Shown here: in pieces, positions 18,801 through 27,544 of the stretch | How the letters are laid out: each line of letters starts with the position of its first letter | How positions within the stretch are numbered: the first letter of the stretch is position 1 | Source of the DNA: CALVGQ01 sp964369385 | GTDB lineage: Bacteria > Bacillota_I > Bacilli_A > Erysipelotrichales > Erysipelotrichaceae | NCBI GenBank assembly: GCA_964369385.1 | Contig: CAYJEY010000004.1 | Coordinates: forward strand, 1 to 64,000 | DNA length: 64,000 bases | Reading direction: 5' to 3' | The notes under the pieces: model-generated | Databases searched by the model: none | What the model was told of the DNA's origin: nothing | The model's input: the letters and a program-made list of their open reading frames with translations, nothing else | Translations under genes and position numbers: made by a program

Positions 18801-19844
18801 GCCAATTAAAAAATCATAATCAGTTAACTCGACATCCTCATATAGTCCCGCATCAACATCTTCTTTTGTTGCGAAGCCACGATTTTCTGCATAATAGTAA
18901 AATTCTCCTGCACCAGGTGCTGGTTTAGCTGATCCGCTATATGGAGTACCATAATCAATAACACGGTAGTATTCTTTTCCAGTTTCTGGAGAAAAACCAC
19001 CTACTCCAGTATATGTTCCAGCATAAATCATCGCACCACTAGATGGATCTTTTTGATACATATTTGTCCCTAGTGGAACACTATCATTTGCAATCAACAA
19101 TTCAAAGTTAGCATCTGAAAGTAAATAGTACTTTCCTGTACCACCCTCGTCATCTCCTAACACAAGTTCTTCTATTACTTGAGCTGCATTACCTGCTCCT
19201 GGAGCTATAGTCGCATCCACACGTATAATGAAATTCTCGTTCCCTCTATCTGCAAGTTCTGGAATGATAAATTCTCCACGTACGTCAAAACCCTCAATTT
19301 TCCCTAGAGAAAACTGTTCGCCTTGAATCCCATTTTCCCATGGCATATATTCCTCATAAGTACTAGAACTATATTGTAGTGGTGTATCCTCAGAATTACT
19401 AAGTAGTCCAATATCCTCCATTATAGGTGTAAAGGTATCATAGAAAAAATCATAACGTTGCTTTTCATAAGACGTTCCATCAGTAACTACTTTAAAATTT
19501 GCAAGTATAAATTCCCAATATTTACGAAATGTTTCCTCACCATCCACAAAAGTTCCAATCCCATTATTTTTCAAATTTTGCTCAATCGCCTCTAAATCGA
19601 TTGCTGGTGTATTATCTGGCAATGTTTTATATAAATCATCAATAGTGTATCCATATAAAGAGTGTATTTCTAATACAACAAAAGGTTCATTGCTTTCACT
19701 ATGCTCCTCTACTGTATCTTCAATACCTGGCAAGCTTAGAGCATGAGTATCAAGCAAAACCACATTTCCTAAACATACACAAAAAGCAACTAGCATAGCT
19801 ATTGCTTTTTTATATGTTCTATTTTTGTTTAAAGTTTTTAACAT
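15816..19844 (-). CDS. Giant secreted protein of the pilus operon, DUF5057-like
   Basis: I do not recognise a defined function. The 1342-residue protein begins with a basic stretch and a hydrophobic signal peptide (about residues 14-35, likely cut after DTHA). The segment EPFVVLEIHSLYGYTIDDLY resembles the opening of DUF5057 proteins of Bacillota, which also have internal 'YDLIYI' segments like the one near residue 680. The rest is Asp-, Ser- and Thr-rich and likely beta-rich. The C-terminal ~180 residues look like an Ig-like or jelly-roll module. The C-terminus reads LLPTG but has no hydrophobic anchor, so it is not a sortase signal. It is the last gene of the pilus cluster, 15 bases after a pseudopilin, which points to a pilus-tip, adhesin or surface function (inference). 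Confidence 0.6.
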   Translation of the reverse strand: MLKTLNKNRTYKKAIAMLVAFCVCLGNVVLLDTHALSLPGIEDTVEEHSESNEPFVVLEIHSLYGYTIDDLYKTLPDNTPAIDLEAIEQNLKNNGIGTFVDGEETFRKYWEFILANFKVVTDGTSYEKQRYDFFYDTFTPIMEDIGLLSNSEDTPLQYSSSTYEEYMPWENGIQGEQFSLGKIEGFDVRGEFIIPELADRGNENFIIRVDATIAPGAGNAAQVIEELVLGDDEGGTGKYYLLSDANFELLIANDSVPLGTNMYQKDPSSGAMIYAGTYTGVGGFSPETGKEYYRVIDYGTPYSGSAKPAPGAGEFYYYAENRGFATKEDVDAGLYEDVELTDYDFLIGEVFYDYVGEGLGQYVFVPDPSGELHKAATDHVFIDFGLENNDWFEKEILDTTPGTVDVEVNRVFVNDVTPEDIENADLIHFADGKYSGTYVGQDQWGYSRVYDVELSDASLIKLYDAKVTTPILISEDIDLYASSTANVEVFINTLVNELDAPSDRDLYGAVFSNVYMYKPLDTSLATFSTTFSEQINGSVAESDNLNAKIDSSLSDFFSDVHNTIYLENFNRISSGLDFELLPYTISMASSIRHIINDKIANNSQVKSNVSILEIKPDASDDSISASTVKNIWLPSEWTTSKYTVTSMGVNEFNSSIEDLVSTYDLIYIDRGNEEYTNIGESVGGHYLGGYDITEDKLVELSTFVQSGQALVVNERLLESGLPNDGEIDNSSNLYEFLSTYLTYPNAFSTEGLSLSSALGEFVGFAKPEIDLKSPAEYTGVSDMTVLGPDDKVKANNLNYRFTIDNSNELYPDQTEYYVNLYIDQNADGIFSDFEMMNDVIIYENTSSVLTPSTNGEIKAGVDYRIQKTLLSQFTGAIYWQVEVVKANQPNIKTIETGTTYVVAETKSAVNVLAISNGKSEFSDTLNTQLDMISHVYDVNINYMTVTELEAMTLEEFNLLVQGSEGSASDNQIDVILFGFEDAGTTYNLSSHVVSLLKVYTELRKPIIFGGDVITESNGSEVRDLFGMDRYGVTSGYSDPADLIANDYEVAYQLESNKGVVLNVEGYTDQSIDVSLENSSTQIEQVNTSQFTQYPFILPESMSISQSNIQPFQLNVEKDKLAVWYTLDTNDEYKRDGINNYFAFSNETVSYLGLTEKELSETEAQLLVNTIIAAYRRRVANVEIDLLSPDSGVTINSLVLPVSATVAADGSLITSSIEVAAIDEFSMNRRIDFVLNDPNFNGGQNLEVKVVVLGEDGFETVHEAKMYLSSDTDHENQLVNGTLENDQRYKLYLPDAILQEVADKGSITVRIRIITHSIDPDEHGNSYSGANIQVSLLGLLPTG

Positions 19845-19859
19845 TTGATTACTCTCCTA

Positions 19860-20372
19860 TTAAGCTCTTGCCTTTGGTGCATTACGTAATGTAATGTACT
19901 GTGTTGTCATATAATGACGTCCATCATGTAAGAATTCAATCGTAAGCTCAACTTGAGCAATACGCTCATTCCCATCAGAATCAGCTCGTGTTGTTAGTTT
20001 TACATCCATTGTTGTCACGCTACGTGAGACAATGTCATTACCTGGTGCATCTTCTCCATAAGTTAATCCATCAGAATTAATAGAAAATACACTTACTTGA
20101 GTAGCTCCAGTTTCATCTTTGGATGTTAGATACAAATCCCTGTTTAATTCATCCCAGTAAATTTCTTCACTTGCGGATAAAATATAATGTTCTACCTGTG
20201 CCATTACAATTTGCGAATCAAACTGTAATTGAGTAGCAGATTCCACAGTATTGAACGTACGAACACCAGAATTCAAGAAATAAGTAGCACCAAATGAAAG
20301 TAGCGATAAAATTGCAATCGATACAATTAATTCAACAAGTGTAAAACCTTGATTGTTATTTTTCATCTTCAC
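19860..20372 (-). CDS. Type IV minor pseudopilin (PilW/ComGF-like position)
   Basis: Prepilin of 170 residues with a 9-residue basic leader and cleavage site QG/FTLVELIVSIAIL, including Glu5 of the mature protein. The hydrophobic alpha-1 helix is followed by a small soluble domain. As the last of the minor prepilins in the cluster it probably helps prime assembly or caps the pilus. Short gaps (9 bases upstream, 15 bases downstream) place it in the same transcript as its neighbours. Assignment to a named minor pilin is by gene order only. Confidence 0.82.
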   Translation of the reverse strand: MKMKNNNQGFTLVELIVSIAILSLLSFGATYFLNSGVRTFNTVESATQLQFDSQIVMAQVEHYILSASEEIYWDELNRDLYLTSKDETGATQVSVFSINSDGLTYGEDAPGNDIVSRSVTTMDVKLTTRADSDGNERIAQVELTIEFLHDGRHYMTTQYITLRNAPKARA

Positions 20373-20381
20373 TCCCTCTTT

Positions 20382-20927
20382 CTAATTTACTTCATGATAT
20401 CCTGTAGTAAATGTTAAATCTACTTGATATACATTCTCTCCTGTCCCAAATAAAACATAATCGACTCTCTTATTTGAATCGTATACTCCTGCATTTTGTG
20501 GAATTTCGTTGAGTGGTTTAAATGCTCCTGTTTTTTGTTCAAACGCCAGATAAATCGACTCTCCATCACTTAAGATGTCTTCAGTACCATCAACACTAAC
20601 CACAACAGGAATTCCCGCATCTCCAAGTACTTCACTTGAATAGATAACTCCATTTGATTCAACGTTTGCTACAACACCTTGGCTATTATCTACTGTTAGT
20701 TTAATTACTAAAATTGAACCTTCTTCTTTTTTACCGCTCATTGTCTGAATTCTTGCATCAGATAAGAGCGTATTAAAATTTGTTGCTGCTTCACGAATGC
20801 GTGTTCTTGTCACAAGTGAAGTTGAAAATACAAGTGCTGTTGCTAATATCGCAATAATCGCAATAACAATAATTAATTCTACTAAAGTAAATCCTTGTTG
20901 ATTATTTTTAAATTTCTCCCTCATCAC
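20382..20927 (-). CDS. Type IV minor pseudopilin (FimT/GspH-like)
   Basis: Prepilin with cleavage site QG/FTLVELIIVIAIIAIL and Glu5 in place. After the helix, TRTRIREAATNFNTLLSDARIQTMSGKKE resembles the FimT/GspH family, where a short helix with 'ARxxA' precedes a beta-sandwich. The mature domain is about 170 residues. The start is uncertain by three bases: GTG 20927 has a better distance from GGAGGA than ATG 20924. An ATG at 20951 would overlap the preceding gene by 23 bases and lacks its own ribosome site. Confidence 0.8.
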   Translation of the reverse strand: MMREKFKNNQQGFTLVELIIVIAIIAILATALVFSTSLVTRTRIREAATNFNTLLSDARIQTMSGKKEEGSILVIKLTVDNSQGVVANVESNGVIYSSEVLGDAGIPVVVSVDGTEDILSDGESIYLAFEQKTGAFKPLNEIPQNAGVYDSNKRVDYVLFGTGENVYQVDLTFTTGYHEVN

Positions 20928-20928
20928 T

Positions 20929-23073
20929 TTACTCTGTCCTCCAATTCTCAAATCCTACGACTTGATTGAAGTCCCAAGTTGTTTCTTCAGGATCCAATAC
21001 ACCATTATTTTCTTCGAATATATCAAGATAAGCTGCTAGTTGTACTTCTACACCAGGAGTAATAGTTGTGTTTTTAGCATTCATTAAGTTTTGAACATCA
21101 GTCGCTGTAATCCCAGTATAATTCCCCTGAATACTCACATTTCCACCTGAAATCACAATACCAGAATAATCTGCAGTCACATCCACATTGCCACTTACTA
21201 CAATAAGCTTATATGGATTTGTAGAATCTACCTCGTAAATTGCACCGCCATAGTTATTTATAACTACTGCTTTTACTCCCGCATCTCCTTCAAACTCATT
21301 CACTAGGTTTAATGTTAGTTTTCCAATTTCCTCTTTACTTACGATGTAATCATAAGGTGTAATATTTGGAATTTCTAATGTTGTTGAAGTACTTGAATAA
21401 CCACGGAAATATCGTTGTAATGCTGTAATATAAACTGAGGAAGCTTCAAACATTTGCTCAATATCTACATTAGCATAATCAATTCCTTCAATAACAGTTC
21501 CACTAATAAAATTCCCTGCTGTTTCAGTGATATTAGTTGGTCCATCATAATCTACTAAATAGTTTTGGATATACTCTTCCATAATCCCTGGGTTTTCTTT
21601 GAAATAATCCGAGAAATACTCATTCGCATGAACTGTTGTATCAAACTCCATAAAATAATAATACGCTGCTTGATTACCCACATTAAGCGGAACACGATAA
21701 CGTTTTACCGATATACCATAATCTTGTAACGTTTTAGAAACACCATCAACCACCCATAAACTAGCATTGCGCAGTTCTGGTAATGGTGAATCTGCAATTT
21801 TCTTATCTTCATCTGAACCAATTACCACAATCTGTGGATTATTTCCTACATCCCGTATATACCCCGATGGAATAAGATACGCTTGTTGATTTGTGGGAAG
21901 ATTCAATGAATCTCCCATTTTGACAAAAGTATCTTCGTCTAAATCTTCTGCTAAATTTCCGATATTAAACAAGTCAATAAAACTAACACCACCCATTGAC
22001 AACCTCGTAACTTCTGATAAATCCAAACGGTTACTATTTCCATCCACAAGAATTGAGCTACTCGTCGTTGGCGTATTTCCATTTCCAAACCCAGTAAGTT
22101 CCCCTTTAAATACAGCTGTTGTATTCCCTTTAATTTCTAAGTCATCCGCTAAAAAGATATCTCCATAGCTATTTATTGTAGAACCTGTCTCTAAAATTAA
22201 ATCCTTAGCCCAGATTGAATCAACACCCGTCGTTGCGATTCCAACATTAAGTGTTTTATTTGTTGCAACTTTAACACCGGCTCTTGCATAGGCTTGAATA
22301 CTATTAAAGGTGTGAGATTCAACTACATTAATGTTGTTTCCAAAAATTTTACCATTAGACATTGATCCTGAATTAAGTGTAATATCTTCTTCTGCTACAA
22401 CTAAATAATTACTTAAATCAGATTCGTTTACTAATGGAATTGTCATCAACTGCATACTCGGCATATCAATCACAATATCAGTGATTACGCTTGACTCAAT
22501 ATTATCTATTGTATTTCTTACAGTAACATTTACATCCTTAAATACAATACGCTCTGGAATTTCAGTACCAAATAACGAGTCGCTCTTATACTCAATATCT
22601 AAGAGCCCACCAGAGATTGTAACAACTGTATCTGGATCAACATGTACAAAGGCCTCTAGTACATCGTCATTCAATTTGTTAGCTAAAATAAAGTCTCTAT
22701 CCAATCCATCTATTCCCGGTGATTTAGCAAATCGAAGTTGTTCTAAAATACCAATGTGAATTGCTTCTTCAATTGTATAGTTTTTTTGTAAATTCGCATC
22801 GTAGTTTTCCAATACATCTTCATATGCGATTTCAGCACTACTCGATAATACTTGTTGAATTCCTGTTTCTATCTCAGTAAGAGCTGCTGTTGCATCATAA
22901 AAGACTACAGTACCTTCAATCTCAGTGATTTTCATATTGTATGAACTATATGACATGAATAAAACAATTGATCCGAGTAGTGTTACAAATAACATTGTAA
23001 TCATCACAAGGACAATACTTGATCCACGATTGTCTTGACGTAATGATTGATTTATCTCGCTCAATTTTACCAT
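20929..23073 (-). CDS. PilX-like pilus protein with large beta-rich domain
   Basis: Large protein of 714 residues. The N-terminus QDNRGSSIVLVMITMLF matches the PilX type, a hydrophobic helix after an RG site, but without the Glu5 of normal prepilins. The middle (about residues 230-420) has short repeating strands such as DITLNSGSMSNGKIFG, suggestive of a right-handed beta-helix or bactofilin-like fold, and the C-terminal third repeats this kind of pattern (GNVSIQGNYTGITA). It lies between two pseudopilin genes in the pilus operon. A role as a minor pilus or tip component is inferred from position and N-terminus. It is much longer than the ~200 residues typical of PilX. Confidence 0.65.
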   Translation of the reverse strand: MVKLSEINQSLRQDNRGSSIVLVMITMLFVTLLGSIVLFMSYSSYNMKITEIEGTVVFYDATAALTEIETGIQQVLSSSAEIAYEDVLENYDANLQKNYTIEEAIHIGILEQLRFAKSPGIDGLDRDFILANKLNDDVLEAFVHVDPDTVVTISGGLLDIEYKSDSLFGTEIPERIVFKDVNVTVRNTIDNIESSVITDIVIDMPSMQLMTIPLVNESDLSNYLVVAEEDITLNSGSMSNGKIFGNNINVVESHTFNSIQAYARAGVKVATNKTLNVGIATTGVDSIWAKDLILETGSTINSYGDIFLADDLEIKGNTTAVFKGELTGFGNGNTPTTSSSILVDGNSNRLDLSEVTRLSMGGVSFIDLFNIGNLAEDLDEDTFVKMGDSLNLPTNQQAYLIPSGYIRDVGNNPQIVVIGSDEDKKIADSPLPELRNASLWVVDGVSKTLQDYGISVKRYRVPLNVGNQAAYYYFMEFDTTVHANEYFSDYFKENPGIMEEYIQNYLVDYDGPTNITETAGNFISGTVIEGIDYANVDIEQMFEASSVYITALQRYFRGYSSTSTTLEIPNITPYDYIVSKEEIGKLTLNLVNEFEGDAGVKAVVINNYGGAIYEVDSTNPYKLIVVSGNVDVTADYSGIVISGGNVSIQGNYTGITATDVQNLMNAKNTTITPGVEVQLAAYLDIFEENNGVLDPEETTWDFNQVVGFENWRTE

Positions 23074-23089
23074 AACCTGTTCTCCTATC

Positions 23090-24358
23090 TTACTTCAATA
23101 ATGATATGTGCAATGAATCTAGCAACTCTTCACCCCATAAATTTAAATCACTTTCTTGAGTAAATAAACTGATTGATGCATCATAAATTCTCTTATCTTT
23201 GTGTGTTGCTACAATTTGATCATTTGCATAATTAATTGTATTGTTACTCCATACATCAGTTTCTGATTGAATGCGATATGTAACATTCGATCCTTCACTT
23301 AAAAATGGCAATGAAGCGTTCGTATAAACACGAGTAACTACATCATCTACTGTAACTGTATCAATATCAACATCTTCCAATAAAGTAATTGTTGAATTGT
23401 ACGTATCACTTGATGGATTTACACCTGTATTTTGTTTAACTAAGTACACATTCACAGGAACTTCATCCATATTATTGATTGTGATACGATCAGTATCAAT
23501 AATATCAGACGATGGCGAAGCAATTTCTTGATAAACTGGGTTATACATTAAGTATAAATTAACACGCTCATCTGTGATAAAATGCCCATTTTGAATCATT
23601 TCTACTTCAACTTTTGCATTTCCTTCGGCAAATCCATAAAACACATATGATATTTCTGGAGCTGTCCCAACCAATGGATCCTTATAAATAAACTCTACTT
23701 CATAATAATATGATACTTTAACATACATACGGTCTTCATGAATTAGATTGCCTGATGCATCTGTAGTCCCTTTTTCAATATCCATAATAATATGTCGACG
23801 AATTATCGGCTCTGGAATTGAATCATAAGGAACTCCTGTAACTGAAGTAAACTCTTTCTTAGGTTCCTCACTCCAGATAATATCTGGATCAGTCATTGGA
23901 GTATTCCCCTGTACAAAAGCATATTCAAGATTTGCTTGAGAAATCATTTCTGAGTTATTCATCTCTTGATAGATTGCATTACTTTGAGAATCCGCAATGA
24001 TTTGAATATCATAAGCTTCTCTATTTCCATCAAACAATACATTTCTTAAACTAATGTAATATTGATCGTCATTTAATGTTGGTGTAAATGCTGCTGTACT
24101 AAATGTTGCATCAGAATGGAATGTTACAGGATATCCGTTTAAGTGACCTTGCACTAGCAAATCTTCAATTCCTGTAAGCTCCAACATCTCTGCAACATTT
24201 GTCATCGTTAAATTTTCACGTTGCAACTCTTCTGAGCGAGACGTCAAATTCATTGAAACGATAAAATTGTTCATAAGAGGAACAGTAATAATCGCTAAGA
24301 TAAAAACTCCTGCCAATAATTCAATGAGAGAGAAGCCTTTATTATTTGTCTTTGCCAT
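23090..24358 (-). CDS. Type IV minor pseudopilin, large (PilV/GspI-like)
   Basis: Prepilin of 422 residues with an 8-residue leader and cleavage site KG/FSLIELLAGVFILAIITVP; Glu5 is present. The helix continues into MNLTSRSEELQRENLTMTNVAEML, a pattern seen in PilV/GspI-type minor pilins. The soluble part (about 350 residues) is far longer than usual and probably beta-rich. It lies 16 bases upstream of the PilX-like gene, so the three or four minor pilins are encoded together, as in other type IV pilus clusters. Identification as PilV is tentative. Confidence 0.78.
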   Translation of the reverse strand: MAKTNNKGFSLIELLAGVFILAIITVPLMNNFIVSMNLTSRSEELQRENLTMTNVAEMLELTGIEDLLVQGHLNGYPVTFHSDATFSTAAFTPTLNDDQYYISLRNVLFDGNREAYDIQIIADSQSNAIYQEMNNSEMISQANLEYAFVQGNTPMTDPDIIWSEEPKKEFTSVTGVPYDSIPEPIIRRHIIMDIEKGTTDASGNLIHEDRMYVKVSYYYEVEFIYKDPLVGTAPEISYVFYGFAEGNAKVEVEMIQNGHFITDERVNLYLMYNPVYQEIASPSSDIIDTDRITINNMDEVPVNVYLVKQNTGVNPSSDTYNSTITLLEDVDIDTVTVDDVVTRVYTNASLPFLSEGSNVTYRIQSETDVWSNNTINYANDQIVATHKDKRIYDASISLFTQESDLNLWGEELLDSLHISLLK

Positions 24359-24381
24359 TTCATTTCCTCCTATTCTAAAGC

Positions 24382-25035
24382 TTATTCAACCGAACCAAAG
24401 ATATTATCTGTTCCGATATTTACATTTGGTAGCGGTTCTGGTACATATTCTGATCCTTCATAAAACATGAAATATTTATTAATACTAAAACTTCCAGTTA
24501 ATCCACCCGTGTTGGCATTATAACTTAAGCTCAGTGATTCAAGTGAAGTACGGTGTTGATTACTATATATATCATCAATTGCCGATTTCAACTCTTCATA
24601 ACTTAAATCAATTTGTGTTGTTAATGTCATGCTATAAGCATCCATTTGTTTTTGTAACTCTTGTCCATCTTCCACTACAATTCCTTGGAAAGAATTAATT
24701 AAAGAAGGTTCTCCAATCGTGATTGTAGGAATAACTAAGTCGTTGTCTTCACGCCATCCTAAAATCCACATCACATAGTCTTCAAATAAAATTTGTGATG
24801 GATAGTGTTCAATTGTTTCTTCCATATAATTACGTGCATCTTCAATACCTGTTTCGTACAGTTCAATATTGTTTGCATGCATTTCACGAGTAGCTAATTC
24901 AGGCTCGAGTTGCTCAATTTCAGATTCTAATTTTACAATCTCAGATTGATTTGGAATGTAAACTAGACCAAATACTAATACTACAAGTAATATACCCGCA
25001 ACAATTTTAAGTAAGTTTATATCTCTCTTTGTCAT
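24382..25035 (-). CDS. pilO: Type IV pilus alignment protein PilO-like
   Basis: Bitopic inner-membrane protein of 217 residues: short basic cytoplasmic start, one membrane helix (about residues 10-28), then a coiled coil (SEIVKLESEIEQLEPELATRE) and a small periplasm-facing domain. This is the architecture of PilO, which pairs with PilN and links PilM to the pilus. Its start overlaps the pilM-pilN fusion stop by four bases (ATGA). Sequence similarity in PilO is low across species, so the call rests on architecture and gene order. Confidence 0.8.
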   Translation of the reverse strand: MTKRDINLLKIVAGILLVVLVFGLVYIPNQSEIVKLESEIEQLEPELATREMHANNIELYETGIEDARNYMEETIEHYPSQILFEDYVMWILGWREDNDLVIPTITIGEPSLINSFQGIVVEDGQELQKQMDAYSMTLTTQIDLSYEELKSAIDDIYSNQHRTSLESLSLSYNANTGGLTGSFSINKYFMFYEGSEYVPEPLPNVNIGTDNIFGSVE

Positions 25036-26660
25036 TGTACTACCACTCCTTCTTCTGTTGATTGTGTATCGTCTACTACTGGTACATCTTCAACTTCTTC
25101 ACTTGCATAAGTTAAAGACATTGAGAATGAAGTTGTTTTTACTCCACCTTCTTCTTCCTCTGCCAATGTACTAATTGACATCTCTCCGATGTATTCAAAT
25201 GGATCATCTTTACGTAAATTGCTTACCATAATTACAGCATCTTCATAAGTTCCTACAGTCACATTAACTGTTACTGACGTGTTATCAAAACTCGCTGTTA
25301 ATACAGAAATATTAGAAGGTAAGTAATCCTCTAAATTGGTGATAAAGTCAAGTAAGTATCGATTTGGTTGATCATAGTTACTTTCTAAATTAACATAATT
25401 AGTCATCATCTGAGTGTAACTATTATACATGTTATATGTATCTACAACCGGTTGTAACTCATTAACACGATCATTCATTTCATCACGCTTTGTCTGCGTT
25501 TGATTCAGTGTATAGTAGGAATACCCAGCTAATCCAACTGAAACTACTAATCCAAAAATAAGAATAGTTGTACCTGATTGAATTCCTGCTTTCTTTTGCT
25601 TACCAAATAACTCTGGAGTTACTAAATTAAGAGGAGAGATTGCACTTCCAATTGTTGAAACAACATATGAAGTTAATTCAGAATAAGCATGTAAATTCTT
25701 TACATTGTATAAATCTTCTAAGTTAACTGTCTCAATACTAATTTGACGAGTAATATCATCTTTTAATTGATATAGCTGTGCACATGGACCCATTAATACA
25801 ACTTTTTCAACAGTTGTATTTTGATAACTTGATTTAAAGAAATCAATACTACGTGAAATTCCACTTACTAAACGTGAGTGTATTGTATTTAATTGTACCC
25901 CTGTTAATAAGCTAGTTGCATAGTCTGCATTTCCACAAATTTTTAATAAATGTTGGAAATCATCTTTACCATCTAATACAGATTCAATTGCATAGACAAA
26001 ATCTGAACCACCAAACGGGAAGCTACGCTGTAGTAAAAGTGTGTCTTTATTCATAAATGTTACTAATGTACTTGAAATATCAATATTCACATACATTGTT
26101 ACACCGTCATTTGCAATTTTCTTTGCAACTTGATACTGTGCATTTGCAACATGGTCAATATCTACTAAAGTAACACCTAATTCACGTGCAAGTTTCAAAT
26201 AATTAACAATTAGATTCTTAGGTGCAACCGTGATTAAAACACGCACTTGCGTTTCATCTTTTGCAGGAACATTTAGTATTTTGTAGTCCATTGCATAGTT
26301 TGATAAATCTACAGGGAAATGATCTTGTGCATTTGTTTTGATCATTTCTTTAAGTTTCTTCTGAGATTTAATCTTAGGAAAAGAAACCTCTCTACTAACA
26401 ATTTTTGTAGATGCTACTACAAAACGAAGGCTGTAATTATGTGCTGATAACGAGTATCCATTTTTTTCTAGTCCATCATGAATAAGTGATTTAATTACCT
26501 CAATATCAACTAAGTCACCATCACTCACAAGTCCTTCAGCCATATCAAAAACAAATGACTTTTGGAATACCGTCGATTTACCTTTGTCTGAAAACGCCGA
26601 TACTTTTACAATGCGGTCTCCAATTTCTACTGTTAATAAATACTTTCCCTTACGTGCCAT
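25032..26660 (-). CDS. pilM: PilM-PilN fusion protein
   Basis: A 542-residue protein that appears to join two pilus proteins. Residues 1 to about 350 are a PilM-like actin/FtsA-fold ATPase: the start LLTVEIGDRIVKVSAF corresponds to the phosphate-1 motif, and MYVNIDISSTLVTFMNKDTL to the second. After a linker there is one membrane helix (about residues 362-380) followed by a coiled coil and a domain ending in SISTLAEEEEGG, the arrangement of PilN. In most type IV pilus clusters these are separate genes and PilM binds the cytoplasmic tail of PilN. Here the link is covalent. Downstream pilO overlaps by four bases. Protein families named from architecture. Confidence 0.8.
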   Translation of the reverse strand: MARKGKYLLTVEIGDRIVKVSAFSDKGKSTVFQKSFVFDMAEGLVSDGDLVDIEVIKSLIHDGLEKNGYSLSAHNYSLRFVVASTKIVSREVSFPKIKSQKKLKEMIKTNAQDHFPVDLSNYAMDYKILNVPAKDETQVRVLITVAPKNLIVNYLKLARELGVTLVDIDHVANAQYQVAKKIANDGVTMYVNIDISSTLVTFMNKDTLLLQRSFPFGGSDFVYAIESVLDGKDDFQHLLKICGNADYATSLLTGVQLNTIHSRLVSGISRSIDFFKSSYQNTTVEKVVLMGPCAQLYQLKDDITRQISIETVNLEDLYNVKNLHAYSELTSYVVSTIGSAISPLNLVTPELFGKQKKAGIQSGTTILIFGLVVSVGLAGYSYYTLNQTQTKRDEMNDRVNELQPVVDTYNMYNSYTQMMTNYVNLESNYDQPNRYLLDFITNLEDYLPSNISVLTASFDNTSVTVNVTVGTYEDAVIMVSNLRKDDPFEYIGEMSISTLAEEEEGGVKTTSFSMSLTYASEEVEDVPVVDDTQSTEEGVVVQ

Positions 26661-26723
26661 AATGCCACCTTTCCTCTCTTAAATTTATATTTTTAATTCT
26701 TACTAAGAATATTTTTTTCAATT

Positions 26724-27494
26724 TCAATATAATAAACTTAGATACCAACTAATCATATCATTCCCCCATAGGAATGCAATAAATATACTAGCTGCTAAAT
26801 AAGGTCCCATAGCTAGCGTTCTGCCTACTTTAAACACAACCATTCTAAATACATGAATGATTGACCCTAGTGCACATGCCAACAAAAATGCAAGTATAAC
26901 AAGTGGTGCTCCTAGGAATAAACCTGCGCCAAACATGAGTTTTACGTCTCCACCACCAATGGCAGATCCTTTTGATAGAATAAACATTAATAATAATACA
27001 CCAGATACTACAACCATTCCTATCAGATGATTGCTCCAGTTGTCGAAATAGAATATTGTGCGTACAAGTCCTAACATAAAGATAAATCGATTCAGCTGAA
27101 CAGGTATTTCAAACGTTCGCCAATCGATTACACTTAGTATAAGTAAATTGGAAGTCAATAAACACCCTAAAATCGTATCTATTGTCATACCATAATTCAT
27201 ATAAACCAAAACCCAAAGTATAGCATGCACCAATTCAATTATTGGATATTGAATTGAAATTGGCGCACCACACTTTGAACATTTACCGCGTAAAGCGATA
27301 TAGCTAAGTACTGGGATTAACTCCCACCACTTTAATTTTTTTTCACAAGAAGTACAATGTGACGAATCAACAACGACACTTTCGTTTAAAGGCATTCTTA
27401 GAATACAAACATTCGTAAAACTACCCACCATCACACCAAGCACTGCTACCATTACAAAGTAATAAGTAGACATTAACTCATTGAATTCGTTCAC
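26724..27494 (-). CDS. pilD: Prepilin peptidase / N-methyltransferase
   Basis: Aspartic protease of family A24 that cuts prepilin leaders at G/F and methylates the new N-terminus. The N-terminal methylase domain has the tetracysteine (CTSC ... CSKC), the signature GSFTNVCILRMP, and then about seven membrane helices. The two catalytic Asp are in VIDWRTFEIP and GGGDVKLM. Start is GTG 27494 with TAAGGAGG seven bases upstream. It lies directly after the pilin array, and is the only peptidase seen for all seven or more prepilins in the window. Confidence 0.93.
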   Translation of the reverse strand: MNEFNELMSTYYFVMVAVLGVMVGSFTNVCILRMPLNESVVVDSSHCTSCEKKLKWWELIPVLSYIALRGKCSKCGAPISIQYPIIELVHAILWVLVYMNYGMTIDTILGCLLTSNLLILSVIDWRTFEIPVQLNRFIFMLGLVRTIFYFDNWSNHLIGMVVVSGVLLLMFILSKGSAIGGGDVKLMFGAGLFLGAPLVILAFLLACALGSIIHVFRMVVFKVGRTLAMGPYLAASIFIAFLWGNDMISWYLSLLY

Positions 27495-27544
27495 ACGCTT
27501 TCCTCCTTATAGTTTTATTTAAAATTAACTACTAATCAGTAAGA

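Noticed and set aside
15816..19844. LLPTG at the C-terminus of the giant secreted protein as a sortase signal
   Set aside because: It is at the very end of the protein with no hydrophobic segment or positive tail after it, and the order is LPTG rather than LPxTG.
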